Below are positions 52,501 to 63,972 of a DNA stretch of 64,000 nt, one piece after another. The position numbers and the translations under genes are program-made. The notes under the pieces are model-generated. The model was not told the origin of the DNA. It did not search any database and saw only the letters and a program-made list of their open reading frames with translations. The stretch's first letter is position 1; each line of letters starts with the position of its first letter. Source of the DNA: Diplosphaera chodatii (Eukaryota > Chlorophyta > Trebouxiophyceae > Prasiolales > Stichococcaceae); assembly GCA_032358165.1 (NCBI GenBank), contig JAALGY010000001.1, positions 1,178,001 through 1,242,000 of the forward strand, read 5' to 3'.

Positions 52501-55500
52501 TTCCTGCTGATCGTGCTCCCGACCGTCACAGGCTCACCTCCAGTGTGATGCGTGTTGCATACACCATGTCGAGTATCCTGACAGCTGGCGCCACAACGGC
52601 GGCCACACCTGCAGGGACATGTGTGGACGTGAGGCAGTGCCCAACTGAGCAAGGCAAGCAGATTGGTAGAAGCTTCCAATGCAGGACTCTGGACTGTCAG
52701 CACATAATTCCACCAAGTGCATCATTGCCAGCCGCATGGTCTGATGCTGCGAGCGAGCGCAGAATACTGTAGCAGTGAATGCGGTAGGGCTCCTCCGACC
52801 GGACTGCAACCTGAGCATAAGGGGACCCGCAAGTACTCAGTGACATTGCTTGCAACACCCCTGAGCACAGTGTCACGTCACAGGAGTTGGTCGTGATCTT
52901 TGCACCCGTTGGAAAGCGAGCCTCACCTTGGCAATAGCCTGGGCAGCTGCAATGCGGACCTCCCAGGGCATGGTCAGTACGGCGTGCTGCAGCTGTGACA
53001 CCACTGCCATCATTGCAGGGTTCTCGCTGGCTTGCAGCGCAATCACCTGCGACAGCAAGCGGCTTCAGGCGAGGCACACGTAGAGGTTGGAGGTCAGCAG
53101 ATTGCCTGACCAGGCAGCACACAGCAGTGATGCAGTGGCCATGTACTAGCGTGTGCCTGATGCCTTTGCAGGCAGCGTACCTCGCCAGCAGACAGCGGCT
53201 TGTTGTGAGTGGCGATCTCCACGCGGCCGCTGGGTGGCTGGATCACCCCCTGCTCCTCGAAGGTGTTGGCCTCCATGCCGCTGGTGCCCGCAAACTCGTT
53301 GGCAGCCACATTGGCATGCTCGCCCAACCACCAGGCCGACATGCGCTGGAATGCCAGCCAGGCGGCGTCCTCGCTGGCTGCCCTTGCCAGCACCTCTACT
53401 GAAGCACCTGCAGGGACGCCAACTCCTCGTTGTGAAGGGCGCAGCAGATGCAGGGCTGTGGAGCTGTGCAACACTGGCCCAGGCTGCACCTGCTGCATCC
53501 GTCCCTTTCAGCACAAGGAACATGCCTGTGGGTGCGCTGGCGGAGGGCGGCGAGGGGCTGGACAGGACGCCGAGCGCGGCATGCAGTGCGGACTCCTTGC
53601 CCGTCCGCCCGGCACGCAGCGCCATTGTCCACATCTCCACGATGCGCGACAGGTTGACGCCGGAGGGCGATGCCGCGGCTGCAGCGCCCGCGCAGCCTGC
53701 GCCCCAGTAGCAGCAGCGATGGTCCAGGCTCATCACCCGTGAGGACCACACCCCACCCTGTTCAGGTGCTGTCAGCATGCGGGTGCCACGTCAGCCTGTC
53801 CACGACCCACTCATGAGCAGCTGGGAGGAGGCGGGCATGGCGCGCTCCGCCTGCGCGATGACGCCCATCACAGACTCGAGCAGGTCGCGCGGCCAGGCGG
53901 CCTGCCCCGCGCCGCTGGACGTGACGTTGCGCAGCAGCGACAGCGGCGTGATCTTTGGCGGCTGCCCAGGAGCCTGCCAAGGGAGTAACCATTCCTCGAG
54001 CACCCTCTGAGGGACACGGCATGCAAGTAGCAGTGGTTTGATTGGAAGCAGGAGTCAACTCTGAACGCTCACTGCACACTCACCTGGAACCAGAACAGCG
54101 CTTCCAGAGCCGCGCAGCGGATTGCTGGCCCCGCAGGACCCTCAGCAATGTGCGTCAGCGCATCTGCCAGCTCCTGCATCACGCCGGCTGCCTCCTGGCC
54201 CCGCTTTCGGCTGCGGATGCCGCTGCGCGTCCTGGCCTCTCCAAGAGCCCCTGCAATGCGTCATGTTGCTTTCAACAGGCGGCCTGCACACTGAGTCTGA
54301 ACAGCACGAGGCTGCGGCAGAGGCACACAAGGCCTACACTACAGCATAAGTATGACCGCACCAGCTGCACGAGCGGCAGAGCACACCAAAGCTGGCGAGT
54401 TTGACTGCATTGCCATGACCAGCCGCTCGCCAATCACGCCAATGAGTGTGACCTGTAGAACAACCTCCAGCGCTTATATATGGTGACGTGTATATAGTGA
54501 TGTGTTCCTAGTCACTAGGTGAATAATCTTGCACGCATGCAGGCACAGCAGTCGTTCAATGCGACAAACCTGTGTGCCGCTGGATCTGCTGTTGCCGCGC
54601 GCCTCCGTCTCACTGTGCGACAGGAGGACCTGCAGACAGGCGACATGGAGGCTGGCCACTGACTGTCGCAGCAGAGATGCCGAACGTTCATAGTGAATGT
54701 GCATGAACATTGTCTTGTGACGTACAGCAAGGGCCCCGTTCACAGCAACTTACCTGCCAGGCGCGGCCGCGGCAGCGCACGTCCTGCGCTGACACCTCCA
54801 CCACTTTGCCATCCAGCCCGAGCGACGCCTTGCGCGGGGGGAAGTGGCCCGCAAGGGCACGGATCGCCTCGATGCCAACCAAGCTAGACTCGTCCCTGGG
54901 GTGCACGAAGCTTGCGCATCAGCAGGAGGCATGCTGTTGGCATGAAAACTTTGTATCGACCACAAAAGAGCAATAGGGGCAGCATCGGATGTACGATGTG
55001 TAGATCTGAGTAGATTGAGCAGCTGGTAGCCTGACCTGGTTGCCAGCAGCGCAAGCATGCGAAAAAACTCGAGTGCATCGCCCGCCAGCGCAGCCGCCGT
55101 GCGCTCTGAGTGGCACACCGCCGAGCACAGGCGCGCCAGGTGCACCCGCCCGAACTTGTCTGCAAAGTTGAGGGTCTCCACAGATGCGCCGTCCTTCGGC
55201 GCGGCGGCAGGACGGCTGGGGTCCAGCAGCTTCTTCAGGTCGGAGGTCTCGTACAGGATTGCTGACTCGGCAATGGTGGGCCCGAGGCCCTCCAGCACGC
55301 CGCGGGGATCCTGTGCGTTCACCAGCAACACCAGCAATGAACACATCATCACCGCCAGTACACCAGGTTTTGAGGCACAGACAACCGCAGGAGCATGCAG
55401 ATTGAGACATCTCAGGCAGATGGAGGTAGTGCAGGGCCGGGGCACACCTTGCGTGCCACCTCCACTGCTAAGGCCAAGGCATGACGCGCCGCAATGGGGT

Positions 55501-56989
55501 CTGTGCTGATGACTTGCCGGAGAATGCGCCGCGAGATGCGGTCCGCCGGCTTCGTGGCATCTGCCAGCAAGATGCTTCTAGCTGAGGGTCCCCGATCATC
55601 AAGCAGACAGGCGTCTCAAAGCACATCGCTGCTGTCTGCATGATGCTGGTAGCCTCAGGACCGGCAGCCACACCTGCCATGCCTGCGCGGGTCGACAGCA
55701 TTGCGCTGCGGCGCAGCAGGGCTGATTCGTCTTGCGTCTTCTTGCCTGCACATGACACGGTATATCTGACAATGCTGCCGCTATCAGTCAGTGCCCACTG
55801 TGGAACCATCTGACACTCTGCAGTATGGCGCTCCAGGCTGTCAGCAAGCATGGATGCACACCTGCTGCCTGCAGCGGGTTGACCTGCCCAGCGCGGTCCA
55901 GCACAATCTCGATGCCTGTCGCCAGGTCCTTCTGCAGCAGCTTTGGGTACCCTCGTGCCCCAGCCACCTGAGCAAAGCCACAACGGGTCAATGACCCAGT
56001 GTGCAGGACCCTGCAGTGACATGTGAACGCACAAACAGATTGCTGCCGTGGCTCACCAGATTGCGCAGCGCGCCGTGCAACGCCGCATTGTCTGCGTCCT
56101 CACGCACGATGTCGTGCCACGCGCGAGCCATGATCTCCACCGGCACCGGAGCCGGCACGAGCACCTCGCCGCCTGCAGGTCGAAGCAGAGGACTGTCGGG
56201 CTCATGGCAGAGCGCGGTGCTGCTTGCAAGAATGCCAGACCCCCGAGCAAACACCGCGACGGCCTCAACGGACCTCGGGTGGGGGGCAGCGTGGGGGTGC
56301 CGGCGGTGCCGCAGCCCAGCTGCACCTGCAGCAGGTAGGCGGCCAGGCGTGCCGCGCGGCGGTCCTCGCTGGCCAGCACCGGCAGCAGCTGGGGCACCAG
56401 GCTGGGCGGGAGCGTGCCGTACAGCGCCAGCCGCGGCAGCACGCTGGTGGCCAGCTGCCGTGCGGAGGCTGCGAATGACGCACGCCGACAGCCTTGCCGT
56501 GCTGGGTGCCTCGGGCATGCCAGCACAAATGCGCATGCTCCATGCATCGTTGTGCACACACAGTAGATGTGAAGCTCCTACCGTTCGGGCCTAGCAACGA
56601 TGCTGCTTCGATGTAGCTGCCCACCTGTGCGCACGAGGGGTGGCGCCATGATGCATCGCAGGATGGATGTCTGGTAATATCTTGACCAGACGACAGGCAA
56701 TGCAGAGCATCGCGCATAGGCCATGCGCATGGACAGGCCGCACCTCGCCCGAGCTTTTGCTGATTTTCGCCTGCACATAACGGTTCAGCCGCGGGATGAA
56801 GGTCTGCAGCGGTGCCGCGCCAGGCTGTGCCACAGACTGCTGCTGGGGCGCGACCACATCTGCAGCTGCTGCACGTGGCACAGGTACCACCGGAGCCGCC
56901 CTGCGACCCAGCCTGGTGCCCCGCTTGCTGGAATTACCTGCTGCCTTGGGTGGCAGCGGCCCATCATATGCTGGCGATGCATCAGCCAT
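49520..56989 (-). CDS. TASH3/TSAUCER-like subunit of the TSET (TPLATE) endocytic adaptor complex
   Basis: A large gene of about 29 exons. ATG at 56,989 gives MADASPAYDGPLPPKAAG; TGA is at 49,520-49,522. Exons with consistent phases: 56,989-56,744, 56,624-56,582, 56,492-56,274, 56,172-56,057, 55,967-55,862, 55,745-55,674, 55,560-55,448, 55,310-55,036, 54,895-54,754, 54,629-54,570, 54,452-54,387; later exons continue to 49,750-49,688 and 49,585-49,520. The adaptin-like helical trunk matches, as I recall plant TASH3, at STDPIAARHALALAVEVA, AWWLGEHANVAANEF, MPWEVRIAAAQAIAK and RSEEPYRIHCYSILRSL. Then come an SH3 domain (AQVLHDFQAADDQELTVF / VTLQYETDGWVMATTESGRS / GLIPNTYL, ~50.98-50.6 kb), DPF motifs (~50.65-50.35 kb) and a second, C-terminal SH3 (HSFKPESEEE / LELAKGDVVEVEGEEIEGWL / DGSRGLVPNWAV). 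Expected role: coat subunit in clathrin-mediated endocytosis at the plasma membrane. Confidence 0.82.
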
Positions 56990-57428
56990 GCCGAGCTGAC
57001 TCACTGAAAAGGCATTATCCGCCTCCCATCGTCATGCTGCAGACTGCCTTCACACAGCACCATGCGTTGTGATAGTGAAGGCCAACGTCCGTTCGTCCGT
57101 CCAGATGGTCAGCCAGTGATCGGATCACAGTATCAAGTGTCGTGTCGACAGACGCTGTCAAGCTCGATCAGATAGGTGTATGTCAGCTGCACCTTCCGAT
57201 GTGCGCATCATCATGCATCAACCAAATCTGCGAACTTCCGTTGTCTGCACATGCTTGCAAGTTCTGTTTAGTAGTCAGTCACTGTGCCGTGCTGTCAATA
57301 AGGCGATGTCGTTGACAAGTAACACAGCAGGATAAAGTGTACTGAGTTGCGCTTGTTGTGCACCTCTGGCACTCGCGGCAAGCACATCTCAATCTTCTGC
57401 ACATCCATCGTGACAGCAGCGATCGATC
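56990..57428. promoter_or_regulatory. Divergent intergenic region (TASH3-like / petN)
   Basis: About 440 bp separates two start codons pointing away from each other, so it should hold both promoters and 5' UTRs. No TATA box or other motif is clear enough to mark. Confidence 0.5.
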
Positions 57429-57758
57429 ATGGCGTCCGTGATGGCTACAGCGGGTCCGGCGGTGCGGCCTAGCCTCCGCATCCAGCACAGGCAGCCGGCG
57501 CGTCTCTCGTCTGCCTGCCGCGCCGTGGTGCGGCCAGCGGCACAGCAGACACAGGAGCACGTTCAGCAGCGCAAGGCTGCGCTTGTGGCGGGCGTGTCTG
57601 CCCTCAGCGTCACGCTGGCACCAGCTGCGATGGCCGCCCAGGAGGCCATGATGGTCGCAGAGGGCGAGGCGCCCATCGTGCAGGTCGCCTGGGCTGCCCT
57701 CTGCGTGAGCTTCTCGGCATCGCTGGCCTTTGTGGTCTGGGGCCGGTCAGGCCTCTGA
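57429..57758 (+). CDS. petN: Nucleus-encoded PetN, cytochrome b6f complex subunit 8 precursor
   Basis: A single-exon 109-aa protein. Residues 83-109 (IVQVAWAALCVSFSASLAFVVWGRSGL, given here in two parts: IVQVAWAALCVSFS + ASLAFVVWGRSGL) match the ~29-aa PetN subunit, usually plastid-encoded in land plants, including the invariant VVWGRSGL end. The first ~49 residues are Arg/Ala/Ser/Gln-rich without acidic residues until 43, as in a plastid transit peptide. Residues 50-66 form a hydrophobic segment followed by A-M-A (67-69), like a thylakoid signal-peptidase site, so import looks bipartite, as for PsbW or PsbX. PetN is a single-span subunit at the periphery of the b6f dimer, needed for complex stability. 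Nuclear petN is known from Chlamydomonas, which supports a chlorophyte origin. It is head-to-head with the TASH3-like gene. Confidence 0.92.
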   Translation: MASVMATAGPAVRPSLRIQHRQPARLSSACRAVVRPAAQQTQEHVQQRKAALVAGVSALSVTLAPAAMAAQEAMMVAEGEAPIVQVAWAALCVSFSASLAFVVWGRSGL

Positions 57759-58251
57759 AGACTGCTGGAGGACACTGTCAATGACGCCGAACGCTGGAGA
57801 AGACCATTTGCCATATACAGCAGCTCGTGCGGATGCAATGACAGGCTGCAGATGAGATAGTCATCAATCATGGTGCCATCCTGCGAGACATGTTGCGCAA
57901 AAGCTGCTGACATTTGGCAATGTGAGCAATCAAGTCTTACAACCGGCCAGTGCTGGCATTTCTTGACAACCGCACTCGGGTTGACGTCAATGTAGGTCAG
58001 CTGCTGCTGGCTGGCACATACCGCAGGGTGCACCCTACCAAAGGACAGAACTGGCGGTACATCTCACGGTAATTAATGCAACGACACCATACACCACAAC
58101 TCGAACACGCTTGCACACTGCCCACGACATAACCCACGACCCACATGCACTCGCACAACTGAAACAAGGCAATGATGACATTCAAATGACGGAGGGGAAT
58201 CGTTCGAAGCTTGAGGAGCATGTCGGTAGTGGCATGGCAGTTGACATGTTG
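57759..58251. other. Convergent 3' intergenic region
   Basis: Lies between the petN stop and the stop of the next (minus-strand) gene, so it should hold two 3' UTRs. No repeat, RNA gene or further coding sequence is visible. Confidence 0.5.
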
Positions 58252-59919
58252 TCAAAAGTACTCCTGCAGGATCAGGGCTCTTAGGTCCTGGTTTGCGGCG
58301 ACCAGCTGAGAGCCTGCTGCAGGGCCATCGATGCCCTCTGGGAAGTCAGCGCGTGCCACTGCAGGAACACTCGACTGAAGCGCTGAAACTGGAGGGCTGC
58401 CTGCCTGGGACGTTGCCACGACTGGCCACTCCTCGGCAAATAGCTGATCCACTTCAGGTGCCCAATCTCGCCTGATGGGCATCACACTGCGCTGAGACGC
58501 AAGGGGCGCAATCGCCCGTGCATTGCGCTGCAGCACCTGGAGGGGTGCGCGTGCTGACACACCGCTGCCACTGACACCTTTGACGTGCCGGCTGGGCTTG
58601 CTGCTGCTGTCTGTCGTGAGTCGACCATAGTTCTCATCCTGGAATAGGGCATGGCGCAGCCTGGCATTGGAGGGTCGCCAAGGGCCGCCTGTGCTGCTGT
58701 GGCTGTGTTTCTTGCGCCCCAGCGCCCGATACCGCAGGGCGGCAGCCTGTAGAAACATCATGGTGATAGTGTTGTGCAAGGTGCCAGAAGCCCATCACAA
58801 CGGTTTCAAGATGTGCAGCAGTTGCCAGCTGGCCGAAACGGTAGGCTTCCGACAAACAGATGCAATTAATGGGCAGACTGGTGCGACTTCCGGTAATTGA
58901 CCAACCTGCGATGCCGCTGCGGCCTCTTCTGCCAAGCTGGCGGCCATGACCGGGCTGAGGTTGGCATGCTGAAGCGGCTTGCTGCCGGGCTGAAACGCTG
59001 GTCTCTGCGGGTGTGACGGAACGATGCAGGGCAGTGCGGCAGTGGCCTGTGGCGTGAGAACAGGGACCTGCCATGCTGTCTGCAGCAGGCTGATGCCTGC
59101 CATGCAGGCTGCGACGCCGTTCCTGGCATACAGTTGGCTGCAGGGCTGCATGCCTGTGGGCTCATCTGCAGCAGCGTCAAAGTCCAGGAGCCGGGCCGGG
59201 GACAGGTTTCTGCGCCTGGGGATGGGGCACGGCCGCGCCGAGGGGCGAGGGCGGCTGGCGGGGCGCCTGGCGGGCAGCACCCCGCAGCCGCTGCCGCTGC
59301 CGGGCGGCGCATGCAGCTGCGGCGAGAGCAGCACCGCGATGCCGACCCCCTCCGCAGCGGCCTCAGGCGTCTTCGGTGGTGCCGCTGCCGCAGCCGCCCC
59401 CTGGCCGCCGGGCGGCGATGTCACCAGCGGCGCCACTCGCTGCAGGGAGGCCGGCGGGGCGCGCGGCAGCATTGTGAGCGCCGTCGCGGGCGACAGCGCC
59501 GGCCGCAGGGCGCCTGCCTCTGCGGGCTTTGCAGGCTCCGCAGGCGAGGCAGTTGGGGTGCTCTGTGCGCTTGCGGGCTGTAAGAAGCTGACGGTGCCCA
59601 GGCTGTCCGTGGGACTGGACGGCTGGAAGAGCTGGGACAGCACAGGTGGCGGGCCGCTGCACCCGCTGAGCGCTGGGGGCACCACTGATGGCGTGGGCAG
59701 CGGCAGCGGCTCCATGTGCACGACCAGGGGCGCCTTCACCAGCTGTGCACTGCCGGGCGCGGCAGCAGCCACGTTCGTCCTGCAGGCTGCCTCCACCGAA
59801 GTCGGGGTGCTGGTGGTCGTGGCTGACGGCGCTGGCCACTGCTGCTGCGCTGCCCGCTTGGCATGTGACACCTCCTCCTGCAGGCATCCCTCGTTGTCAG
59901 ACATTTGAAAGCAGACCAT
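58252..59919 (-). CDS. Long Pro/Ala/Ser-rich tail, probably the C-terminal exons of the VPS9 gene
   Basis: Two coding blocks: ~59,919-58,906 and 58,746-58,252 (TGA 58,252-58,254; intron with GTTGGT donor and CAG acceptor). The first block is low-complexity (Pro, Ala, Ser, Thr, Gln) with a basic segment RPCPIPRRRNLSPARLLDFD; the second has PWRPSNARLRHALFQDENYG and RRDWAPEVDQLFAEEWPVVA and ends LRALILQEYF. No domain is recognised; disorder is likely. The frame is open back to 60,153 and a splice from SIVTALSEL into GCLQEEVSHAK (phase 0) would join it to the VPS9 protein. Alternatively it is a separate gene starting at ATG 59,919 or 59,904. Confidence 0.5.
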
Positions 59920-59999
59920 GAACCTGAGCACTATCATTATGTCAGTATCCGGCAGCTGTGCAGCAAGGCCATACCAGCTCGGAGAGTGCCGTGACGATG

Positions 60000-62204
60000 G
60001 ACGCAGAGGTGGGCAGCGGGCCTGTGCAGGCGGGTGGCGCAGCGTTCTGGCCAGCTTCCCACAGCTGCACCATTGCAGCCACTGACTTCTGGGACACCTC
60101 GGGCAGGCAGCCGTGGCATTCGCAGGCCTTCGGCGGCCAGACGGCCCGCACACGCTGCCGCTGCCGGCTCTCGGCTGGCCTGCGCACTGACCTATTATCG
60201 GTGGCTCGTGTGGGCGAAATCATGCGACACAAATATACCTGTGGACCACCCTTCAGCAAGCTATATCTGCTGATAAATGGTCGCAAGCATGCCCTACACA
60301 CAGCAAGCACCACTCATCGGCTGTACGAATTGCTGTCTGGCACCTGGATGGAGATGTCTGAGCAAAGCTGAGCGGCGCCTCTGAGTCGAGTGCGGCCAGC
60401 AGCCGGCGCTGGCCGGTGTTCTGCCGCTCCAGGCCGCTAGACTTGCCTGTGCACAGATGATAGACTGATGCAGCAGTTGGATGGATATAGCCGCTGCACC
60501 AGTTCACACATGCAGCACACATGAGGCAAACCTGGTGTCGGAGCTGCATCATCGGTGTCATCCGGCACATCAAAGCCGGGCTGGGGTGTCGACGGATTCT
60601 GCAGAGTCTGCTGCTGCAGGAACGTGATGGCAGCCTCCAGTGTTGCGAGCTGCATATGCAGGGTCGCGTAACATGCAGCCTGAGGGCATACCACGGATTC
60701 AGTACTGCAGGCCGTCATGCAGCAAGTTCACAGAAGGCACCTGAAAGCCGGCAGCACCATTCCAGTCGCCAGACGAATGGAAGTTCGCCAGATACTGCAG
60801 GCAGCTGTAGAGGTGCGGCAGCTGTGCCTGCACATGTCGGAGGCAGCACATGAAAGCAGGCACCGCGCAAAGTTGGATGGAGGCATCGGATGGCTGCGCA
60901 AGAAGCAAGTGTGCCAAGCTTCACCTGTATCAGGGTCGCTATAAGGAGCGGCAGCAGATCATCGCTTGAAATGGGATCCCCACTGCCAGCCGGACTTTGG
61001 CAGCGGTGTGCCTCTGCCACCAGGGTGTCTGTGACGCACTGCAGCCAACACGACAGAAGTCTGCTGACGCCTGGCATAACCTGTCACAGCAATGTCCAAA
61101 GTGCTACCTGCAGTGTGCTTGTAGCATGGTGCACGGGTTTGGGCCGGACCTGCAGGCAGGTGATGCCCTCGATTGGGCAGTCGATGTCATCCAAGCGGGT
61201 CAGCGCCGCCGCCGGTTCTGTCAGATCCAGGTCACGCAGCGGTGCAGCCACGCCGCACATCGCCAGCACCTCAGACTGTAGCCTGCCGTCCGGCGGAGCT
61301 GACGATGTCTCTGCCTGTTGACATCAAACAGTAGGGATACGTGGCCGGCCTCCCATCAACACAAAATGCAATGCCCATGGGCTGGCAGGCAATTGCCGCG
61401 CCTGCAGCTGGGCAGGTTGTACATGCTGACAAGTCTGGTGGTCCACAATGCCTCACCAGCATGTTTGCCTCGGCCATTGAGGAGGAGCGCGGCAGAAACT
61501 TGCCGCTCCCGTCTGCAAGGCCCCTGGCGGTGTTCAACAGCAAGCGGTCTGCCGCGGCATGCTGCTGCCACAGGGTGTCTGTCACACGCCGCCGCACTGC
61601 CGCACCCAGGCAGGACTCCACAGCAAGCTCGATCCTGGCGCTTTGGCCCTCTGCACTCTTTGGACCCGACGCCACTGCCTTTTGCAGCTGCGCACTGATC
61701 GACGAGTGCCAGGCCTGCAGGGCAAAGCCCGCAGGGTCCAGATGCTGCATCTCATCCTCTCCAGCTACAATTGTCAGGCAGGCGCTGCAGGCCCTTGCAC
61801 GTCTTGGAGCGTTGCCTGACCTGCAGCAGGTAGGCGAGCTCCTCCTGGTGCAGCACGTCGTGGCGAGCGTTTAGGCTGGCAGTCACCGCGGACGCCTGTT
61901 CCAGCGCCACGTCGCCACCCGGCAGCGAGCGCAAGTACGCCTCACAGTCGGCCGCGGTCTGGAGGCTGCGCTGATCTGCCGCCGGAGCAGCAGCGGAACA
62001 GTCATCAACGACCGCCGAATCTGCTGAGGCTACGTCAGCGGTGCCTGCTGCATGTGCCAACTGATCACCTCCCAGTGATGCCGCTGACTCTGCAAGGCCA
62101 GCAGCTGTTACAGGGAAAGGCTTGCCGCCCCGATCAAGCCCATGACCAGACCATCCCCCAGCTGAGGCGTCGGCGGGCCCACTCTGACTTGCTGAGCCGC
62201 CCAT
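60000..62204 (-). CDS. VPS9-domain protein, putative Rab5-type guanine nucleotide exchange factor
   Basis: Coding blocks on the minus strand. An N-terminal Ala/Gly-rich part from ATG 62,204 (MGGSASQSGPADAS) reaches HQEELAYLLQ (~61,826). Next is DEMQHLDPAGFALQAWHSS with a helical block IELAVESCLGAAVRRRVTDT (~61,757-61,480). The VPS9 core follows: CGVAAPLRDLDLTE / TRLDDIDCPIEGITCLQ (~61,281-61,160), SGDPISSDDLLPLLIATLIQ (~61,045-60,932), AQLPHLYSCLQYLANFHSSG (~60,840-60,755) and CYATLHMQLATLEAAITFLQ (~60,680-60,620). The spacing DDLLP...HLYS.LQYL..F...Y is that of VPS9 domains, which load GTP on Rab5/RAB22-type GTPases at endosomes. Downstream blocks (RRLLAALDSEAPLSFAQ; VRAVWPPKACECHGCLPEVS) lead to the Pro-rich tail. 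The 5' end may include another exon (MQCDDLSDAMDVAVKDETEG is open just upstream). Confidence 0.78.
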
Positions 62205-63083
62205 GGCTGCCTGGACGTCGGGCACCGGGCCTGGCGTGGCACGGAGAACCCTGATTGCAGTACATGCGCTGTTCCTTCAGTTTCGTCCTTCACAGCAACG
62301 TCCATTGCATCAGAAAGGTCGTCGCACTGCATCGCACCGTATGTTGGCGCTATGTAGCTGCACGGCCTTCTTGCTTGCACTGCATGTTACAAATTCGTGT
62401 TTGAATGCTCATCACAATGCCATGGCAACGAGCTGGCCGTTCCATCGAGGGCAATGAGCATTGAGCCTACTGATTGCTGGCGCTGTTTGAAAGAAGCTAA
62501 GCTGATGTAGGCTTCCGCACGGTCTGGTCAAGGGTTCACTTGTTTGCTCACAACAGGTACAAAGGGAGCGTGATGATTTGTCAAGGCTGGAGCCGGCGAA
62601 CGATCTTATTAAGACACCTTGCACATGGCACCCATTCATTTGCTAGAGTGACGCTGTGAGCAGCGGTTCGGTCAGTGTGCAAACTTGCCACAAGGTTCAG
62701 ATCTTCAGATTGTGACGGGGTGTACGGAAAGGCTGCGTAACTCAATGCCCTTGCGGTTTGCCCTCGCTCCTCCTCATGGCCATAGGAGGCCCCCGATGAG
62801 CGGCTGTGCGTTCACAAAATTGACATGTGCACCCAGAAACGCTTCAATAGAGCGGCTGACGCCCGACAGCTTTCCAAGCTATCGTCGTCGCACATCTGCC
62901 TGTGGTATTGCACAAGACCTCTGCATCTGGTCGGCGACCGGGCAACAGCACCAGACGCGGTTGCGTGACCGGGCGTGCGCAGTGACAACCCAGCATGGCA
63001 AGCGTCATTGCCATGCGGCATATGAATACAGCGAGCTGCAGAAGCGGTCTTGATGTTGCGACGCTTGCTACGCCACCACAGAC
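62205..63083. promoter_or_regulatory. Divergent intergenic region (VPS9 gene / lipoyl synthase)
   Basis: About 880 bp with possible 5' exons of both genes. A plus-strand frame from ATG 62,995 (MASVIAMRHMNTASCRSGLD) looks like a transit-peptide start but is in another frame than the lipoyl synthase exon, so it would need a splice I cannot place. No TATA box or repeat stands out. Confidence 0.45.
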
Positions 63084-63972
63084 TTGCCAGCAGCGGCCGC
63101 AGCAGCGCTATCCAGTCGCCTGCACTGCGATGCCGCACGCATCTCTCGGACCCACAGTGAGCCGCACCCTGTTCAATCCCCTCAAGGGCTGGATCGCGTG
63201 CATGCCACAACCTTAATGCTGGTTGAGGACATCCACGATGCTTGCAGCCTATCTCTTGACGGGCCACTGCAGGCGGAGCATGCGGCAGATGACCTGTTGG
63301 ACGAGCTGCCCGGCAGCGACGCCTTTGCGGAGCTGGTGCGGCTGGCTGTGGCTGCAGACCCGTCGCTGGCAGACACACCAGCGGCGCATGGTGTGGTACC
63401 GCCATTGCCAACAGATGCCAAGAAGCCAGCATGGCTGCGCCAGCGTGCGCCTCAGGGAGTGAGTTAAACACTCCAGCTTTGAGGTGGCACGTGTCGGACG
63501 CTGACATGCGCAGATGTATGGTGTCAGCTGTGCACTCGCACCAGGTCAGCACATAGTCACATGCAAGACTCCTTCCTTCCAGGAGCGGTATGAGTATCTG
63601 TCAGACTCCTTGCGCTCGCTGAAGCTGAACACGGTGTGCGAGGAGGCGCAGTGCCCCAACATTGGCGAATGCTGGAATGAGGGCAGCGGCACCGCCACCA
63701 TCATGCTGCTGGGTGGGTGCACCTGACATCTGTTGCAGTGCGTGATATGACATAGATCCCCACGATAGTGCTGCCAAAGGGTATGCATGGCTGGTGTTCC
63801 AATGTTGCACACACGCTTCATCATTGTTATCGACGAATAAGTGCGATAGCCTTTGCAAGCAGGCGACACATGCACACGCGGCTGCCGCTTCTGCGCAGTC
63901 AACACAGCGCGCACACCGCCGCCACCAGACCCCGAGGAGCCAGAGCACACGGCCGCTGCTATTGCAACCTGG
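63084..63972 (+). CDS. LIP1P: Lipoyl synthase, plastid type (5' exons; gene continues off the window)
   Basis: Radical-SAM enzyme inserting two sulfurs into protein-bound octanoate to form lipoate, here for the plastid pyruvate dehydrogenase. Exons: (from ~63,084)-63,458, 63,583-63,712 and 63,863-63,972, joined in phases 0 and 1 with GTGAGT, GTGGGT and GTGCGT donors. The junctions restore [18 protein letters not shown] and [15 protein letters not shown]. Visible motifs: auxiliary-cluster C-x4-C-x5-C ([17 protein letters not shown]), the SAM-cluster CTRGCRFC (C-x3-C-x2-C), then [31 protein letters not shown] and CRFCAVNT resemble the plastid rather than the mitochondrial (CRFCNVKT) paralogue. 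The N-terminal region is a poorly conserved transit/linker part and the start codon is uncertain. Confidence 0.9.

Noticed and set aside
57429..57758. Plastid DNA fragment (NUPT) carrying petN
   Set aside because: The PetN core is preceded in frame by a targeting sequence and lies between intron-containing nuclear genes; base composition matches the surroundings.
62995..63216. ATG at 62,995 as the start of lipoyl synthase
   Set aside because: It is in another frame than the exon encoding [12 protein letters not shown] and no convincing splice connects them; left as a possibility only.
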